A stretch of DNA of 32,486 bases. It comes from Nitriliruptoraceae bacterium (GTDB lineage: Bacteria; Actinomycetota; Nitriliruptoria; Nitriliruptorales; Nitriliruptoraceae). A model generated the notes under the pieces. It was given only the letters and a program-made list of their open reading frames with translations, did no database searches and was not told the origin of the DNA. The position numbers and the translations under genes are program-made. How positions within the stretch are numbered: the stretch's first letter is position 1; every line of letters begins with the position of its first letter. Shown here in pieces: positions 1 through 9,005 of this stretch. The stretch spans positions 1 through 32,486 of the forward strand of contig SKSM01000152.1 in assembly GCA_007122985.1 (NCBI GenBank). Direction: 5' to 3'.

Positions 1-32
1 CTGCGGCTCGCCCAGATCCGCGAGCTGGACAT
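1..32 (-). CDS. 5' end of probable toxin gene (partial, runs off window; MSSSRIWASR...), possibly MazF/PemK-like
   Basis: ATG at 32-30 (minus) overlaps the antitoxin stop TGA (34-32) as TGATG; only about 10 codons visible, so family is a guess from the TA arrangement and an R-x-W start. Confidence 0.35.
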   Translation of the reverse strand, partial: MSSSRIWASR

Positions 33-229
33 CACCGCAGCGGCGCATCGAGCCACTCGGCCTCATCGTCGTCGAGCGGCGCCGCGAGCTGCTCACCCAT
101 CTCCTTCTGACGAAGGGCTCGTAGTGCTGCAGCGGCGACCTCGTCGATCGTTGCGCCGCGACGCTTGGCCTCGCGCCGGAAGCCGTCGTGGGTGCGGTCA
201 GAGACCCGGAGCATCTTGGTGGCAGCCAT
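32..229 (-). CDS. Type II antitoxin, ribbon-helix-helix-like
   Basis: 65 aa MAATKMLRVSDRTHDGFRREAKRRGATIDEVAAAALRALRQKEMGEQL...DDDEAEWLDAPLR; N-terminal RHH-like stretch and acidic C-terminus; palindrome just upstream; overlapping downstream ORF. Confidence 0.75.
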   Translation of the reverse strand: MAATKMLRVSDRTHDGFRREAKRRGATIDEVAAAALRALRQKEMGEQLAAPLDDDEAEWLDAPLR

Positions 230-236
230 GACGGTA

Positions 237-254
237 GTATACGGAACCGTATAC
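237..254. promoter_or_regulatory. Perfect inverted repeat GTATACGG-AA-CCGTATAC, probable TA autoregulatory operator
   Basis: 8-bp perfect arms, 2-nt spacer, 7 bp upstream of the antitoxin start codon (229). Confidence 0.7.
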
Positions 255-315
255 GTCTAGTCGAGGGGTGACGTCGATTGTGCGCGGGTGCGGACCGAGG
301 ACGAACCGCACACCA

Positions 316-633
316 TCACGGCTTGGTGCGCGGCTTCCAGTAGCCAGGTCTTCGCCGATCGTGCGCAACCGCCAAGACTCGTATGGCGTCCGCCGCGACC
401 ACGTACGCGAGGTGGTAAGGGAAACGGGACACGGGCAGCTTGCGCAGCGAGAGAGTGGCGGAGACGCCGGGAACCGCCGTTCCCGTTTCCGGCCAGGCCG
501 AGAGGTGGTCGACGGTCCGATCGACAGCGGCGAGGAACGCCAACCCCGGGCCAGGCCGCTGAGCTTCGTACCACAGGGCGGCCTCTTGGAACTCGGCCGA
601 TGCCTCCCGATCGAAGAAGACCGGTCGGCTCAC
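316..633 (-). CDS. RelE/ParE family toxin
   Basis: 105 aa; F-x-xEAxAEFxEAxxWYExxRPGLGxxFLxAVDR...LRxxPVxRFPYHLxYxV...VLAVAHxRRRPGYW is typical of ParE/RelE toxins. Confidence 0.85.
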   Translation of the reverse strand: MSRPVFFDREASAEFQEAALWYEAQRPGPGLAFLAAVDRTVDHLSAWPETGTAVPGVSATLSLRKLPVSRFPYHLAYVVAADAIRVLAVAHDRRRPGYWKPRTKP

Positions 634-875
634 CCGTCCGTCAATGCCCGGCCGACACGGTCACGGACCTGGCTCCACTCCTCACCATGTGCTTCGCCGA
701 CCAGAGCCTGACGCGCTCGTCGCTCGAGCTCTTCAGCCCACGCTTGCTCAACGGTCGCCACGTCATCCACGGACGGTCCCTCAAGGCTGACCAGAAGCTC
801 GGCAACCAGGTCGGCACGCTCCTCCTCGGAGAGAGAAAGATCCTCGCGAAGCAGCGACTGCGTCTGATCGGTCAT
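630..875 (-). CDS. Addiction module antitoxin (ParD-like addiction-module protein family)
   Basis: Likely start M at 875 (MTDQTQSLLREDLSLSEEERADLVAELLVSLEG...); overlaps toxin start by 4 nt (ATGA). Confidence 0.75.
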   Translation of the reverse strand: MTDQTQSLLREDLSLSEEERADLVAELLVSLEGPSVDDVATVEQAWAEELERRARQALVGEAHGEEWSQVRDRVGRALTDG

Positions 876-1027
876 AGGGCGAGCGTACCCCTCGGGCACG
901 ACAGGCAGACGTTCGATCCACAGGGCAACCACCCTTCCCGAGCCACCCGTGGCCTGCCCGTGCACGAGCATGCCATGTGCGCATGGGCGGCTGACGCAGC
1001 CCGCACATCGTCACGACGAGTCGTCAC

Positions 1028-1060
1028 TGCAACACCGTCCAGGGTCACGCAAGTGTTGCA
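1028..1060. repeat. Inverted repeat TGCAACAC-(17 nt)-GTGTTGCA in an apparently noncoding stretch
   Basis: 8-bp perfect arms 1028-1035 / 1053-1060; no convincing CDS between 876 and 1223. Confidence 0.45.
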
Positions 1061-1223
1061 ACAGCCGCTAGAAACCACCGCACGCGCCGCCACCAGCAAC
1101 CGCGGTGAACGCCCGATCCGCTCGGTGAGGTAGCGGCATCGGCGCTGGGGCACGTCGGTCAACGCCGTACGTGACTGTCCGGGTCGGTGCCACTCGGGAG
1201 GGCGGTGTGGACGAGAACGACAG

Positions 1224-1565
1224 CTACCGCGCTCGCCGCGCGCTCACGAAGGACCGCACCCCGAGCGCAAGGTAGACCGCAAGCACGAGCACAGTCACCA
1301 GAGACGTGATCGCAGCAGGATCGGCATCCGCGAGCCCGCCGAGCGGCTGTAGGGAGCCGAGCAGGCCGAGAAGGGCGACGACGAGCGCCGCGTGAATGGC
1401 GTGCTGGCCCGCGTCGATACGCGCCGCGACGACACCGAGCACGCCGATCACGAGGCCGAGCAGTGCCGGCAGGAGCGCGGTCACGCTTGCGAAACCGGTC
1501 GCGACGTACGCCACAACCCCGACCACGACGAGGATCGCGCCGACGAGCTTTGTCACCTTGGCCAT
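1224..1565 (-). CDS. Small multi-pass membrane protein, unknown function
   Basis: MAKVTKLVGAILVVVGVVAYVATGF... about four hydrophobic segments; start ATG at 1565. Confidence 0.6.
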   Translation of the reverse strand: MAKVTKLVGAILVVVGVVAYVATGFASVTALLPALLGLVIGVLGVVAARIDAGQHAIHAALVVALLGLLGSLQPLGGLADADPAAITSLVTVLVLAVYLALGVRSFVSARRAR

Positions 1566-1812
1566 TGATGCAGTGCTCCTGGCGGGTCGGGCTGGGGGCA
1601 GGAGGAAGCGGCCCGCTGGGGGCAAGTGTGCCCGAAGGGCGCAACACGCGGCTGCATCCGTGGTCCGCCGGCGGTGGGCACAACGCCCGCACGGCCGACA
1701 CGACGACAGCCCACTCGTCCCGGGCGCCGAGCAGCAAGCCCGACAGTTGGCCGGCGGCCAGCCGCTACCGTCCGCCCGGCGGGTCACTCGATCGCAGTCC
1801 GGGGGACGTGAG

Positions 1813-2529
1813 GTGGCAGGGACCGAGCTCGACCGGCCACACGCCCGTCAGGGCGGTTTCGTTCGCGTGGCCGCGATCGCTGCCATCATCGGGCTCGGGA
1901 GCTACGTCGGTGGCTGGCTCATCGCCGGTTGGGTACGGGCTGGGTACGACCCGCGCGAGCAGGCCATCAGCGAACTGTTCGAGCTGGGGGCTTCATGGGC
2001 CTCACGCGGCTGGATCGTCGCCGGGCTCCTGCTGTCCGGGGTCGCGCTGATCGCATTTGGACCAGCGCTCGATCGCGGACTCCCGGGGACGGGCCGATTG
2101 GGACCGCTGCTGGTGGTCACCGCCGGGGTGTTCACCGTCCTGGTGGTCGGCGCACCCTGTTCGCCTGGTTGTCCGGGGATCGGGACGGCCTGGAACGACA
2201 CGGCGCACACCATCACCGCCGGGCTCGGCTACGTGGCGCTGGTGCTTGCGCCGCTGGCGTTCGCGTGGCGGCTGCGCACGGTCGCGCCACGGCTCGCGGC
2301 CTGGTCGTTTGCGCTCGGTGCATTGGCGGCCACCGGGTTCGTGGTCCGCGAGCTCGGCGTGGTCCCACACTGGCTCGGCGCCCAGCAACGGCTGTTCAAC
2401 ACCGTCGCGGACGTCTGGTATCTCGTCGCCGCGATCCGCCTGCTGCGGCGGCCGTGTCCACCGCCGCATCACGTGGACACCAGGCGCTTGCACCGGAGTC
2501 CGGTCGCTCGCGTCAACCGTTGGTCGTAG
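1813..2529 (+). CDS. DUF998-like integral membrane protein
   Basis: GLGSYVGGWLIAGWVRAGYDPREQAISELFELGASWASRGWIVAGLLLSG... WNDTAHTITAGLGYVALVLAPLAF; GTG start assumed at 1813. Confidence 0.65.
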   Translation: MAGTELDRPHARQGGFVRVAAIAAIIGLGSYVGGWLIAGWVRAGYDPREQAISELFELGASWASRGWIVAGLLLSGVALIAFGPALDRGLPGTGRLGPLLVVTAGVFTVLVVGAPCSPGCPGIGTAWNDTAHTITAGLGYVALVLAPLAFAWRLRTVAPRLAAWSFALGALAATGFVVRELGVVPHWLGAQQRLFNTVADVWYLVAAIRLLRRPCPPPHHVDTRRLHRSPVARVNRWS

Positions 2530-2682
2530 CTCGCCAACAGCGAATCGGGACGCTCAGTGAGCCCCACGAGCTCCGAGCACAGGTCCTCCTGCAACCAGCT
2601 GCCCGGCCGGGTCCACAAGCTGCGTTCACGCGCGCCTGCGATACTCGAAGCGGCTTCCGACGGCACGACACACGAGGGTGGC

Positions 2683-3426
2683 ATGGCTACGGAATGGCGG
2701 TTCGATGCCGAGGAGCTGTTCGACGACGACTACCTGTACTTCTACGACGAGATCCTGACCGACGAGATCAGCGACACGCAGACGGAGCTGATCTGGCGCT
2801 TCCTCGAGCTGGAGCCGGGCGCGCAGGTGCTCGATCTCGCTTGCGGCCACGGCCGGATCGCCAACCGGCTCGCCGTCAAGGGCGCGAGCGTCACCGGGCT
2901 CGATGCGACCTCGCAGTTCCTCGACCTGGCACGCACGGACGCTGCTGCCCGCGGCGTCGAGGTTGACTACGTCCACGGGGACATGCGCGAGCTGGCCTGG
3001 GAGGACCGCTTCGACGCGGTCGCATGCGTGTTCACCTCCTTCGGCTACTTCGACGACGACGGGAATCGTCGTGTGCTCGAGGCGGTGCGCCGTGCGCTGC
3101 GTCCCGAGGGCAGGCTGTGGCTCGACGTCAACAACCTCCCGTGGCTGTTGGCCAACTTCCGCGACCAGGTGGTGGTCGAGCGCGACGGGCAGTGGATGAT
3201 CGACCGCAACCGCTTCGAGCCACTCACCGGCCGCAGCATCAACGACCGCACGATCATCCGCGACGGCCGGCAGCGCTCGTTCCAGTTCTCGGTGCGGATG
3301 TTCACCTTCCCCGAGCTTCGCGACTGGCTGCTCGATGCGGGCTTCCGGGAGGTCCACGGCATCTCCGGCCGCGGCGAGGAGCTGACCACCGACGCACCGC
3401 GCATGGTGGTCGTCGCTCGCGTCTGA
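2683..3426 (+). CDS. Class I SAM-dependent methyltransferase
   Basis: MATEWRFDAEELFDDDYLYFYDE...VLDLACGHGRIANRLA...VTGLDATSQFLDLAR motifs I/II. Confidence 0.85.
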   Translation: MATEWRFDAEELFDDDYLYFYDEILTDEISDTQTELIWRFLELEPGAQVLDLACGHGRIANRLAVKGASVTGLDATSQFLDLARTDAAARGVEVDYVHGDMRELAWEDRFDAVACVFTSFGYFDDDGNRRVLEAVRRALRPEGRLWLDVNNLPWLLANFRDQVVVERDGQWMIDRNRFEPLTGRSINDRTIIRDGRQRSFQFSVRMFTFPELRDWLLDAGFREVHGISGRGEELTTDAPRMVVVARV

Positions 3427-3497
3427 CTGCGGCGTCCGCGGCCAGGCCAACCGGCGATCCCCTCACCAGCCAACGAGCGCGCCCCTGCCCGAGAGGC

Positions 3498-5717
3498 TCA
3501 GCTGCGCGGCCCCCGATCGCCATCGACCGCAGCGCCGTCGAGCCGGCCGGCGAGGTACTCGGCGAGGTGGAGGACTCGAACCTGTTGCCCCGACGCGTGG
3601 ATCCCGCCACGCAGGTGCAGGATGCAGCCGGGGTTGTCGGTGATCAGGATCGATGCATCCGTGCGGTCGACGCAGCCGAGCTTGCGATCCAGGATTCCTC
3701 GCGCCACCTCTGGGTTGCGCAGCGACGTCGAGCCGCCGAAGCCGCAGCACTCGGAGGCCTCCGGCAGCGGCACGACCGGCACACCGGCAACGTCACGCAG
3801 GAAGCGCTCCACCACGTCCTGACGACCGAGGGTGTTGCTTGCCTGGCAGAACCGGTGGACCGTGACCGGGGTGCGATCGCCGTCGTCAAGGCTTCCGGCG
3901 GGCAAGCGTCCGGGCCCCTGGGTCAGGTAGCCGATCAGGTCGTAGGTGCGGCCAGCGAGCTGTTGTGCGCGCTCCACCTCGTCGACGTCGCCGCGCAGAA
4001 GGTGGGGCGCGTCGTGGCCGAGCATCGCCAGACACGACGATGCGGGCGTGACCACGTCGTCGGCGTCGGCCAGCACCGCCATTGTCTGGCGGACCATGGC
4101 CCGGGCAGTGTCGTGCTCGCCGGAGTCGTAGGCCGGCAGCCCACAGCAGTGCTGCTCGCGCGGCACTGTGACCCGGGCGCCGGCGGCCCGCAGCAGCCTG
4201 GCGGCGGCGATGGGGATCTGCGGTGCCAGGCGGTCGGAGAGGCACTGCAGGAACAGCGACACGGACCGCCCTGCCAGCGGTTGTGCCGCCAGCCGGGGTG
4301 GTTCGTCGAGCTTGCCGGGCTTGAGCGTGTCGCGCGCCGGTCGGGCCGGGACCGCTGGCGGGGTCCGCCAGCCGGTGGCAGTGTGGACCGGCCCTCGGTC
4401 TGCCAGCAGCCGTGGCAGCGCGGTGATCCCGTCGCGTCGGAACGGGGTCGAGACGACCCCGGTGACGCGCATCCCGAGCCCGAAGAGCCGCCGGTTGGCG
4501 AACGCGCCGAGCGCGAGCGCCGTGATGCGCCCGGCAGGCACCGCCACCTCGGACTCGACGACCTTCCGCCGGACCTCCATGATCTGGACCGGCAACGGGA
4601 TGTCGACCGGGCACACCTGGGCACAGGCGCCGCAGGAGACGCACAGCGACTGCGGCCCGGCGGCGGCCTCCATCCCGTGGTGGAAGGCGGTGTTGACCAG
4701 CCCGATCGCGCCGGTATAGACGTGGCCGAACGCATGGCCACCCACGATCCCGTAGGGCGGGCAGACGTTGGCGCACGCACCGCAGCGGATGCAGCGCAGC
4801 GCCGCCGCGACGTCCGGGTCATCGGCCATCGCGGTTCGGCCGTTGTCCAGCAGCAGGATGTGCTGCCGCTGGCCCGGCCTCGGCCCGGTCACGAAGTTGG
4901 TGTAGACGGTGATCGGCTGCGCGGTCGCCGACCGGCCGAGAAGGCGAACCTGCTTCATCGCGTCCGCGTAGGTCGGTACCAGCTTCTCGATGCCCGCGGT
5001 GACCACGTGGATCGGTGGCAGCGCCACCGACATCCGGTTGTTGCCCTCGTTCTCCACCAGCATGATCGAGCCGCCCTCGGCGATGAGCGCGTTGGCTCCC
5101 GACAGCCCGACGCCGCTGGCAAGGAACCGGTCGCGCAACTGGGTCCGGGCGGCCTTAACCATCGTCGGGATGTCGTCGGGTGCGTACTCGCGGCCGAGCA
5201 CCTGCTCGAGCAGGGCGGCGATGCGCTCCTTGCGCTTGTGGATCGCCGGCATCACCAGGTGCGACGGTGTCTCGTGGGCGAGCTGGAGGATCCACTCGCC
5301 GAGGTCGGTCTCGACCGGGGTGATGCCGTTGGCCTCGAGGTGGGCGTTGAGCCCGATCTCCTCGGAGACCATCGACTTGCCCTTGACCACCAGGTCGGCG
5401 CCGGCGGCCTTGACCACGTTGGTGATGTGTGCGTTCGCCTCCCCGGGCGTGGCGACCCGGGTCACCTCCGCTCCCGCCGCGACAGCCTTCTCCTCGAACT
5501 CGTCGAGGTAGTACGACCAGTCGGCGACGACCCTGTCCTTGATCGCGGCGAGCTCCTCGCGCAGCTCGTCGAAGGAGCGGCCCTCCTGTTGCTCCAGGGC
5601 GTCGATCGCGGCGTCCCGGCTGTCGCGCCAACCGCGCTGGAAGGCGGTAAGACCGGTCCGGACGTCGTCGTCGGCGAGCGCCGCGGCGTACCGCTCCTCG
5701 AAGGGTCGCAAGGTCAT
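3498..5717 (-). CDS. Fused LutB-LutA-type iron-sulfur protein (LUD domain, 2x[4Fe-4S] ferredoxin, CCG cysteine-rich domains)
   Basis: Start MTLRPFEERYAAALADDDV at 5717; CIRCGACANVCP and CVSCGACAQVCP; C-terminal CCGLPAYDSGEH and ECCGFGGSTS LutA-type motifs; about 739 aa. Confidence 0.85.
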   Translation of the reverse strand: MTLRPFEERYAAALADDDVRTGLTAFQRGWRDSRDAAIDALEQQEGRSFDELREELAAIKDRVVADWSYYLDEFEEKAVAAGAEVTRVATPGEANAHITNVVKAAGADLVVKGKSMVSEEIGLNAHLEANGITPVETDLGEWILQLAHETPSHLVMPAIHKRKERIAALLEQVLGREYAPDDIPTMVKAARTQLRDRFLASGVGLSGANALIAEGGSIMLVENEGNNRMSVALPPIHVVTAGIEKLVPTYADAMKQVRLLGRSATAQPITVYTNFVTGPRPGQRQHILLLDNGRTAMADDPDVAAALRCIRCGACANVCPPYGIVGGHAFGHVYTGAIGLVNTAFHHGMEAAAGPQSLCVSCGACAQVCPVDIPLPVQIMEVRRKVVESEVAVPAGRITALALGAFANRRLFGLGMRVTGVVSTPFRRDGITALPRLLADRGPVHTATGWRTPPAVPARPARDTLKPGKLDEPPRLAAQPLAGRSVSLFLQCLSDRLAPQIPIAAARLLRAAGARVTVPREQHCCGLPAYDSGEHDTARAMVRQTMAVLADADDVVTPASSCLAMLGHDAPHLLRGDVDEVERAQQLAGRTYDLIGYLTQGPGRLPAGSLDDGDRTPVTVHRFCQASNTLGRQDVVERFLRDVAGVPVVPLPEASECCGFGGSTSLRNPEVARGILDRKLGCVDRTDASILITDNPGCILHLRGGIHASGQQVRVLHLAEYLAGRLDGAAVDGDRGPRS

Positions 5718-6304
5718 GGCCTGCCTTCCACGAGCTCGTCGGTCGTGGCCGTCAGCACGATCACCTCGACCTCGTCCGGACCCTGGACGCCGATCGTGAG
5801 GCTGCGTTCGATGTCCGCGGTCCGTGACGGCCCGGTCATCAACGACGCGAACCCCGGCTGTCCACCCCGGGACGCCAGCCAGTCGGCGACCTCCTCGAGC
5901 CGGTCGACGAGCCGATCGGCCGGCACGACCTGGACGAGCTGCCTGCAAAGCATCGTCACGACCCGGTCACCGAGCAGGTGCTCGGACACGAGCACGCTGC
6001 CCGTCTCCGCGATCGCAAGCTCCCCTTGGACGATGGCGACCGCGACGTCGGCGACGGACGCCGCAGGGTCGTCCTGGTCGGGGACGACGATCGCGCACCC
6101 GGCGGCCTCGAGCGCGTCGGCCAGATCGGGCTTGTCGGCGGCCAGCGACGGCGCGAGGGCGACCGTGTCCGTCCGCGCAGCGACGTACGCGACGACCGCA
6201 GACCAGTCGGGCTGCTCGAGGTAGGTCGAGGCCGCAGCCTCGACTCCGGATCGGAACCGCTCCCGCGTCGACGAGCCGGCAGCTCCGGTCGCTGTCGAGG
6301 TCAC
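5714..6304 (-). CDS. lutC: LutC/YkgG-like LUD domain protein
   Basis: Contains AETGSVLVSEHLLGDRVVTML, VADWLASRGGQPGFASLMTGPSRTADIERSLTIGVQGPDEVEVIVL; overlaps the downstream lutB-lutA start by 4 nt. Confidence 0.85.
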   Translation of the reverse strand: MTSTATGAAGSSTRERFRSGVEAAASTYLEQPDWSAVVAYVAARTDTVALAPSLAADKPDLADALEAAGCAIVVPDQDDPAASVADVAVAIVQGELAIAETGSVLVSEHLLGDRVVTMLCRQLVQVVPADRLVDRLEEVADWLASRGGQPGFASLMTGPSRTADIERSLTIGVQGPDEVEVIVLTATTDELVEGRP

Positions 6305-6394
6305 CTCGTTCCTCCTCGCGTCCCTCGGGTCGGCCACGACCGACTGGCGCGACGAATGGGGCCTTCTCGGAGACGGGGGAACCGGCACCTACCC

Positions 6395-6832
6395 CTAGCC
6401 GGACGCCGTCAGGCGCGCGAGGTCGGACAGGCCGTTCTCGAACACCCCCCGCACCAGCTCGACCGTGTCTGCCTCCTCCTCCGGCGCTACCCGGAAGTCG
6501 ACCCACCATTCGCCGAACGTGTGCCCGCTCATGGTGATCGCAGTGAACCGCGCGACCGCGTGGTAGTCGCTGACCGGCAGCGGCGATTCCAGGATGCGGT
6601 AGGCGAACTCGTGACGCTCGTCTGACAGCCCGACGAGCTGCTCACGCAGGTCACCTTCGCCCTGTGCCAGCGAGAAGCTGCGCACGCAGCCCACCTTGTC
6701 GGACGGTTGGCCGTCCTCGATCTTGCTGTTCGCGATCACCGAGGAATGCCAGTTGCCGGTGAAATCCCGGGCAACTGACCAGACCTGTTCGACCGGCGCT
6801 TCGATCACCCTGCTGACATAGATGTGTGCCAT
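6395..6832 (-). CDS. SRPBCC (polyketide cyclase/START-like) family protein
   Basis: 145 aa; MAHIYVSRVIEAPVEQVWSVARDFTGNWHSSV... typical SRPBCC N-terminus. Confidence 0.75.
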   Translation of the reverse strand: MAHIYVSRVIEAPVEQVWSVARDFTGNWHSSVIANSKIEDGQPSDKVGCVRSFSLAQGEGDLREQLVGLSDERHEFAYRILESPLPVSDYHAVARFTAITMSGHTFGEWWVDFRVAPEEEADTVELVRGVFENGLSDLARLTASG

Positions 6833-6863
6833 CAGCTCTCTCCTGTGTCTGCGCTACGGGCGC

Positions 6864-7685
6864 TCACCCACGGATCGCCTTGAACCGTCGCATGTTCTCG
6901 GTCATGGCCTTCTCGGTCGGCAACCGTTCCATGCTCGACGCGCCGAAGAAGCCCACGACCCCGATGGTGTGTTCGAGGACGTAGGCCGCGTCCTCCGGCT
7001 CGGCGATCGGCCCACCGTGGCAGAGCACGATCACGTCCTCCCGGACCGCTACGGCAGCGTCACGCATGGCCTGCACGCGGCTGACTGCCTCATCGAGCGT
7101 CAGCGCGGTCTGCGCGCCGATCGTTCCCTTGGTGGTCAACCCCATGTGCGGGACAAGGACATCGGCACCCGCGGCGGTGAGCGCCTCCGCATCCTCGGGG
7201 GTGAATGCGTAGGGGGCGGTCAGCAGGCCGCGCTCGGAGGCGAGCCGGATCATGTCGACTTCGAGATCGAAGCCCATGCCGGTCTCCTCGAGGTTCTGAC
7301 GGAACACGCCGTCGATCAGTCCGACGGTGGGGAAGTTCTGAACCCCCGCAAAGCCCATCCGCACCACCTCGTCGAGGAACACGTCCATCCGGCGGAACGG
7401 GTCGGTGCCGCACACGCCCGCCAGCACAGGTGTGTCGCGGACGACGGGCAGCACCTCGCCGGCCATGTCCATCACGATCGCGTTGGCGTCGCCGTACGGC
7501 AGGAGTCCGGCGAGCGATCCGCGACCGGCCATGCGGTAGCGACCGGAGTTGTAGATGATGATCAGGTCGGTGCCACCGGCCTCCGCGCACTTGGCCGAGA
7601 GCCCGGTCCCGGCACCGGCACCGATGATGACACCACCCCCGTCGAGCGTTGCTTGCAGCTGCCGTCGCGCCTGTGCCCCGTCCAT
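6864..7685 (-). CDS. Phosphoenolpyruvate hydrolase family / Tm-1 C-terminal-like TIM-barrel protein
   Basis: 273 aa; [59 protein letters not shown]...[13 protein letters not shown]; 1-nt gap after the Tm-1-like gene. Confidence 0.85.
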   Translation of the reverse strand: MDGAQARRQLQATLDGGGVIIGAGAGTGLSAKCAEAGGTDLIIIYNSGRYRMAGRGSLAGLLPYGDANAIVMDMAGEVLPVVRDTPVLAGVCGTDPFRRMDVFLDEVVRMGFAGVQNFPTVGLIDGVFRQNLEETGMGFDLEVDMIRLASERGLLTAPYAFTPEDAEALTAAGADVLVPHMGLTTKGTIGAQTALTLDEAVSRVQAMRDAAVAVREDVIVLCHGGPIAEPEDAAYVLEHTIGVVGFFGASSMERLPTEKAMTENMRRFKAIRG

Positions 7686-7686
7686 G

Positions 7687-8901
7687 TCAGCTTCGCTCCT
7701 GGGTCGTGAGTTCGATCAGCCGGTCGGCCATCACGTGCGCGAACTGCTCGTCGTTCACGGCGTGCTCGAGCTCGACCAGCTCGACGTGGTCGGCGAGGTT
7801 GTCACGAAGCGCCGAGAACAGCGCCTCGTCCGCGTCTGGATCGTGGAACACGCCACCCTCGACCGAGATCATCGAGACGCCCTTCAACGGGACGAACAGC
7901 ACCGTCGGTCCGGTGGCGGCGTTGAGCTTCTCGGCGATGATCCGCCCGAGCTCCGCGGTCTCCTCCGGTGTCGTACGCATGAGGGTGACGGTGGGGTTGT
8001 GCACGTAGAGGTTTCGGCCCTCGAAGCGCTCGGGAACGGTGTCTCTCGGGCCGAAGTTGACCATGTCGAGCGCCCCGAGCGAGACGACCTGGGGCACACC
8101 GGCACGTCCGGCGGCCTCCAGGCGGTGCGGCCCGGCCGAGAGCACACCTCCGACCAGCTCGTCACCCAGCTCGGTGGTGGTGAGGTCGAGCACGCCGCTG
8201 ACGAACCCGTCGGCGACCAGGTTCTCCATCGACTGCCCGCCGGTGCCGGTGGCATGGAAGACCAGCACCTCATAGCCGGCGGCCTCGAGGCGCTCGCGGG
8301 CCGCATCGACCGCGGGCGTGGTCACCCCGAACATCGTGGCAGCGACGGTGTGGCGCTCCGGAAGGTCGGGCACCTCAGCCTTCACCATCCCCACGATCGC
8401 AGCCGCGGCATTTGCCAGGATCCGACCAGACACGCGGTTGATCCCAGCGACGTCGACCACCGAGTACATCATGGCGATGTCGGTCGCCCCGACGTATGGG
8501 CGGGTGTCGCCTGACCCCATGGTGGAGACCAACAGCTTCGGGACCCCGACCGGCAGGGCGCGCATCGCACGAGCGGCGATCGACGAACCCCCGGAACCCC
8601 CGGCGGCCAGAACGCCGTCGAGCCTGCCCTCGTCGTAGAGACGGCGCAGCACCACCGCTGCGCCCTCGCTCATCGTCTCGACCGCAGCTCCACGGTCACC
8701 CTCGGCAGCGAGGGCAGCTGCGGACGCTCCAACGGCCTCGGCCACCTCCTCACAGCCCACGTCGGGAGAGATCTCCTGCGGCTCGCCGACGCCGACATCG
8801 ACCACCAGTGGGGTCGCGCCAGCGGCGATGATGCGATCACGCACGAAGGCGTACTCGGCACCCTTGGTATCCAACGTTCCGAGCAGTACGACCGTTGCCA
8901 C
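7687..8901 (-). CDS. Tm-1-like ATP-binding domain protein (UPF0261), copy 1
   Basis: 404 aa; [25 protein letters not shown]...[57 protein letters not shown]. Confidence 0.88.
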   Translation of the reverse strand: MATVVLLGTLDTKGAEYAFVRDRIIAAGATPLVVDVGVGEPQEISPDVGCEEVAEAVGASAAALAAEGDRGAAVETMSEGAAVVLRRLYDEGRLDGVLAAGGSGGSSIAARAMRALPVGVPKLLVSTMGSGDTRPYVGATDIAMMYSVVDVAGINRVSGRILANAAAAIVGMVKAEVPDLPERHTVAATMFGVTTPAVDAARERLEAAGYEVLVFHATGTGGQSMENLVADGFVSGVLDLTTTELGDELVGGVLSAGPHRLEAAGRAGVPQVVSLGALDMVNFGPRDTVPERFEGRNLYVHNPTVTLMRTTPEETAELGRIIAEKLNAATGPTVLFVPLKGVSMISVEGGVFHDPDADEALFSALRDNLADHVELVELEHAVNDEQFAHVMADRLIELTTQERS

Positions 8902-9005
8902 GATTCACCTCTTCTGCGGGATGATGGTCACGTTGCCACCGACCGCCCAGACCTGCTGACTGCAGGGGTCCGCAGCGGCCTCCACGACGCACCCCGGTAC
9001 GAGAT

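Noticed and set aside
288-1133. 281-aa plus-strand ORF over the TA region
   Set aside because: Arg/Pro-rich shadow of the toxin and antitoxin genes, no domain signal.
872-1162. 96-aa minus-strand ORF in the 876-1223 gap
   Set aside because: Composition (CCNTCVTLDGVAVTTRRDD...) is not protein-like; kept only as an unassigned gap with an inverted repeat.
3024-6224. 1066-aa plus-strand ORF, the longest in the track
   Set aside because: Antisense to lutB-lutA and lutC, which have clear Fe-S and LUD motifs; the product is low-complexity R/D/H/V-rich, a typical GC-rich shadow ORF.
7555-8514. 319-aa plus-strand ORF (also 9201..10589, 10590..11636, 11386..12573, 15754..16971)
   Set aside because: Each is antisense to a motif-supported CDS of the minus-arm operon and has shadow-type composition.
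8925-8975. CCTGC-TGACT-GCAGG short inverted repeat in the gap between SPI copy 1 and Tm-1-like copy 1
   Set aside because: Only 5-bp arms; expected by chance in GC-rich sequence.
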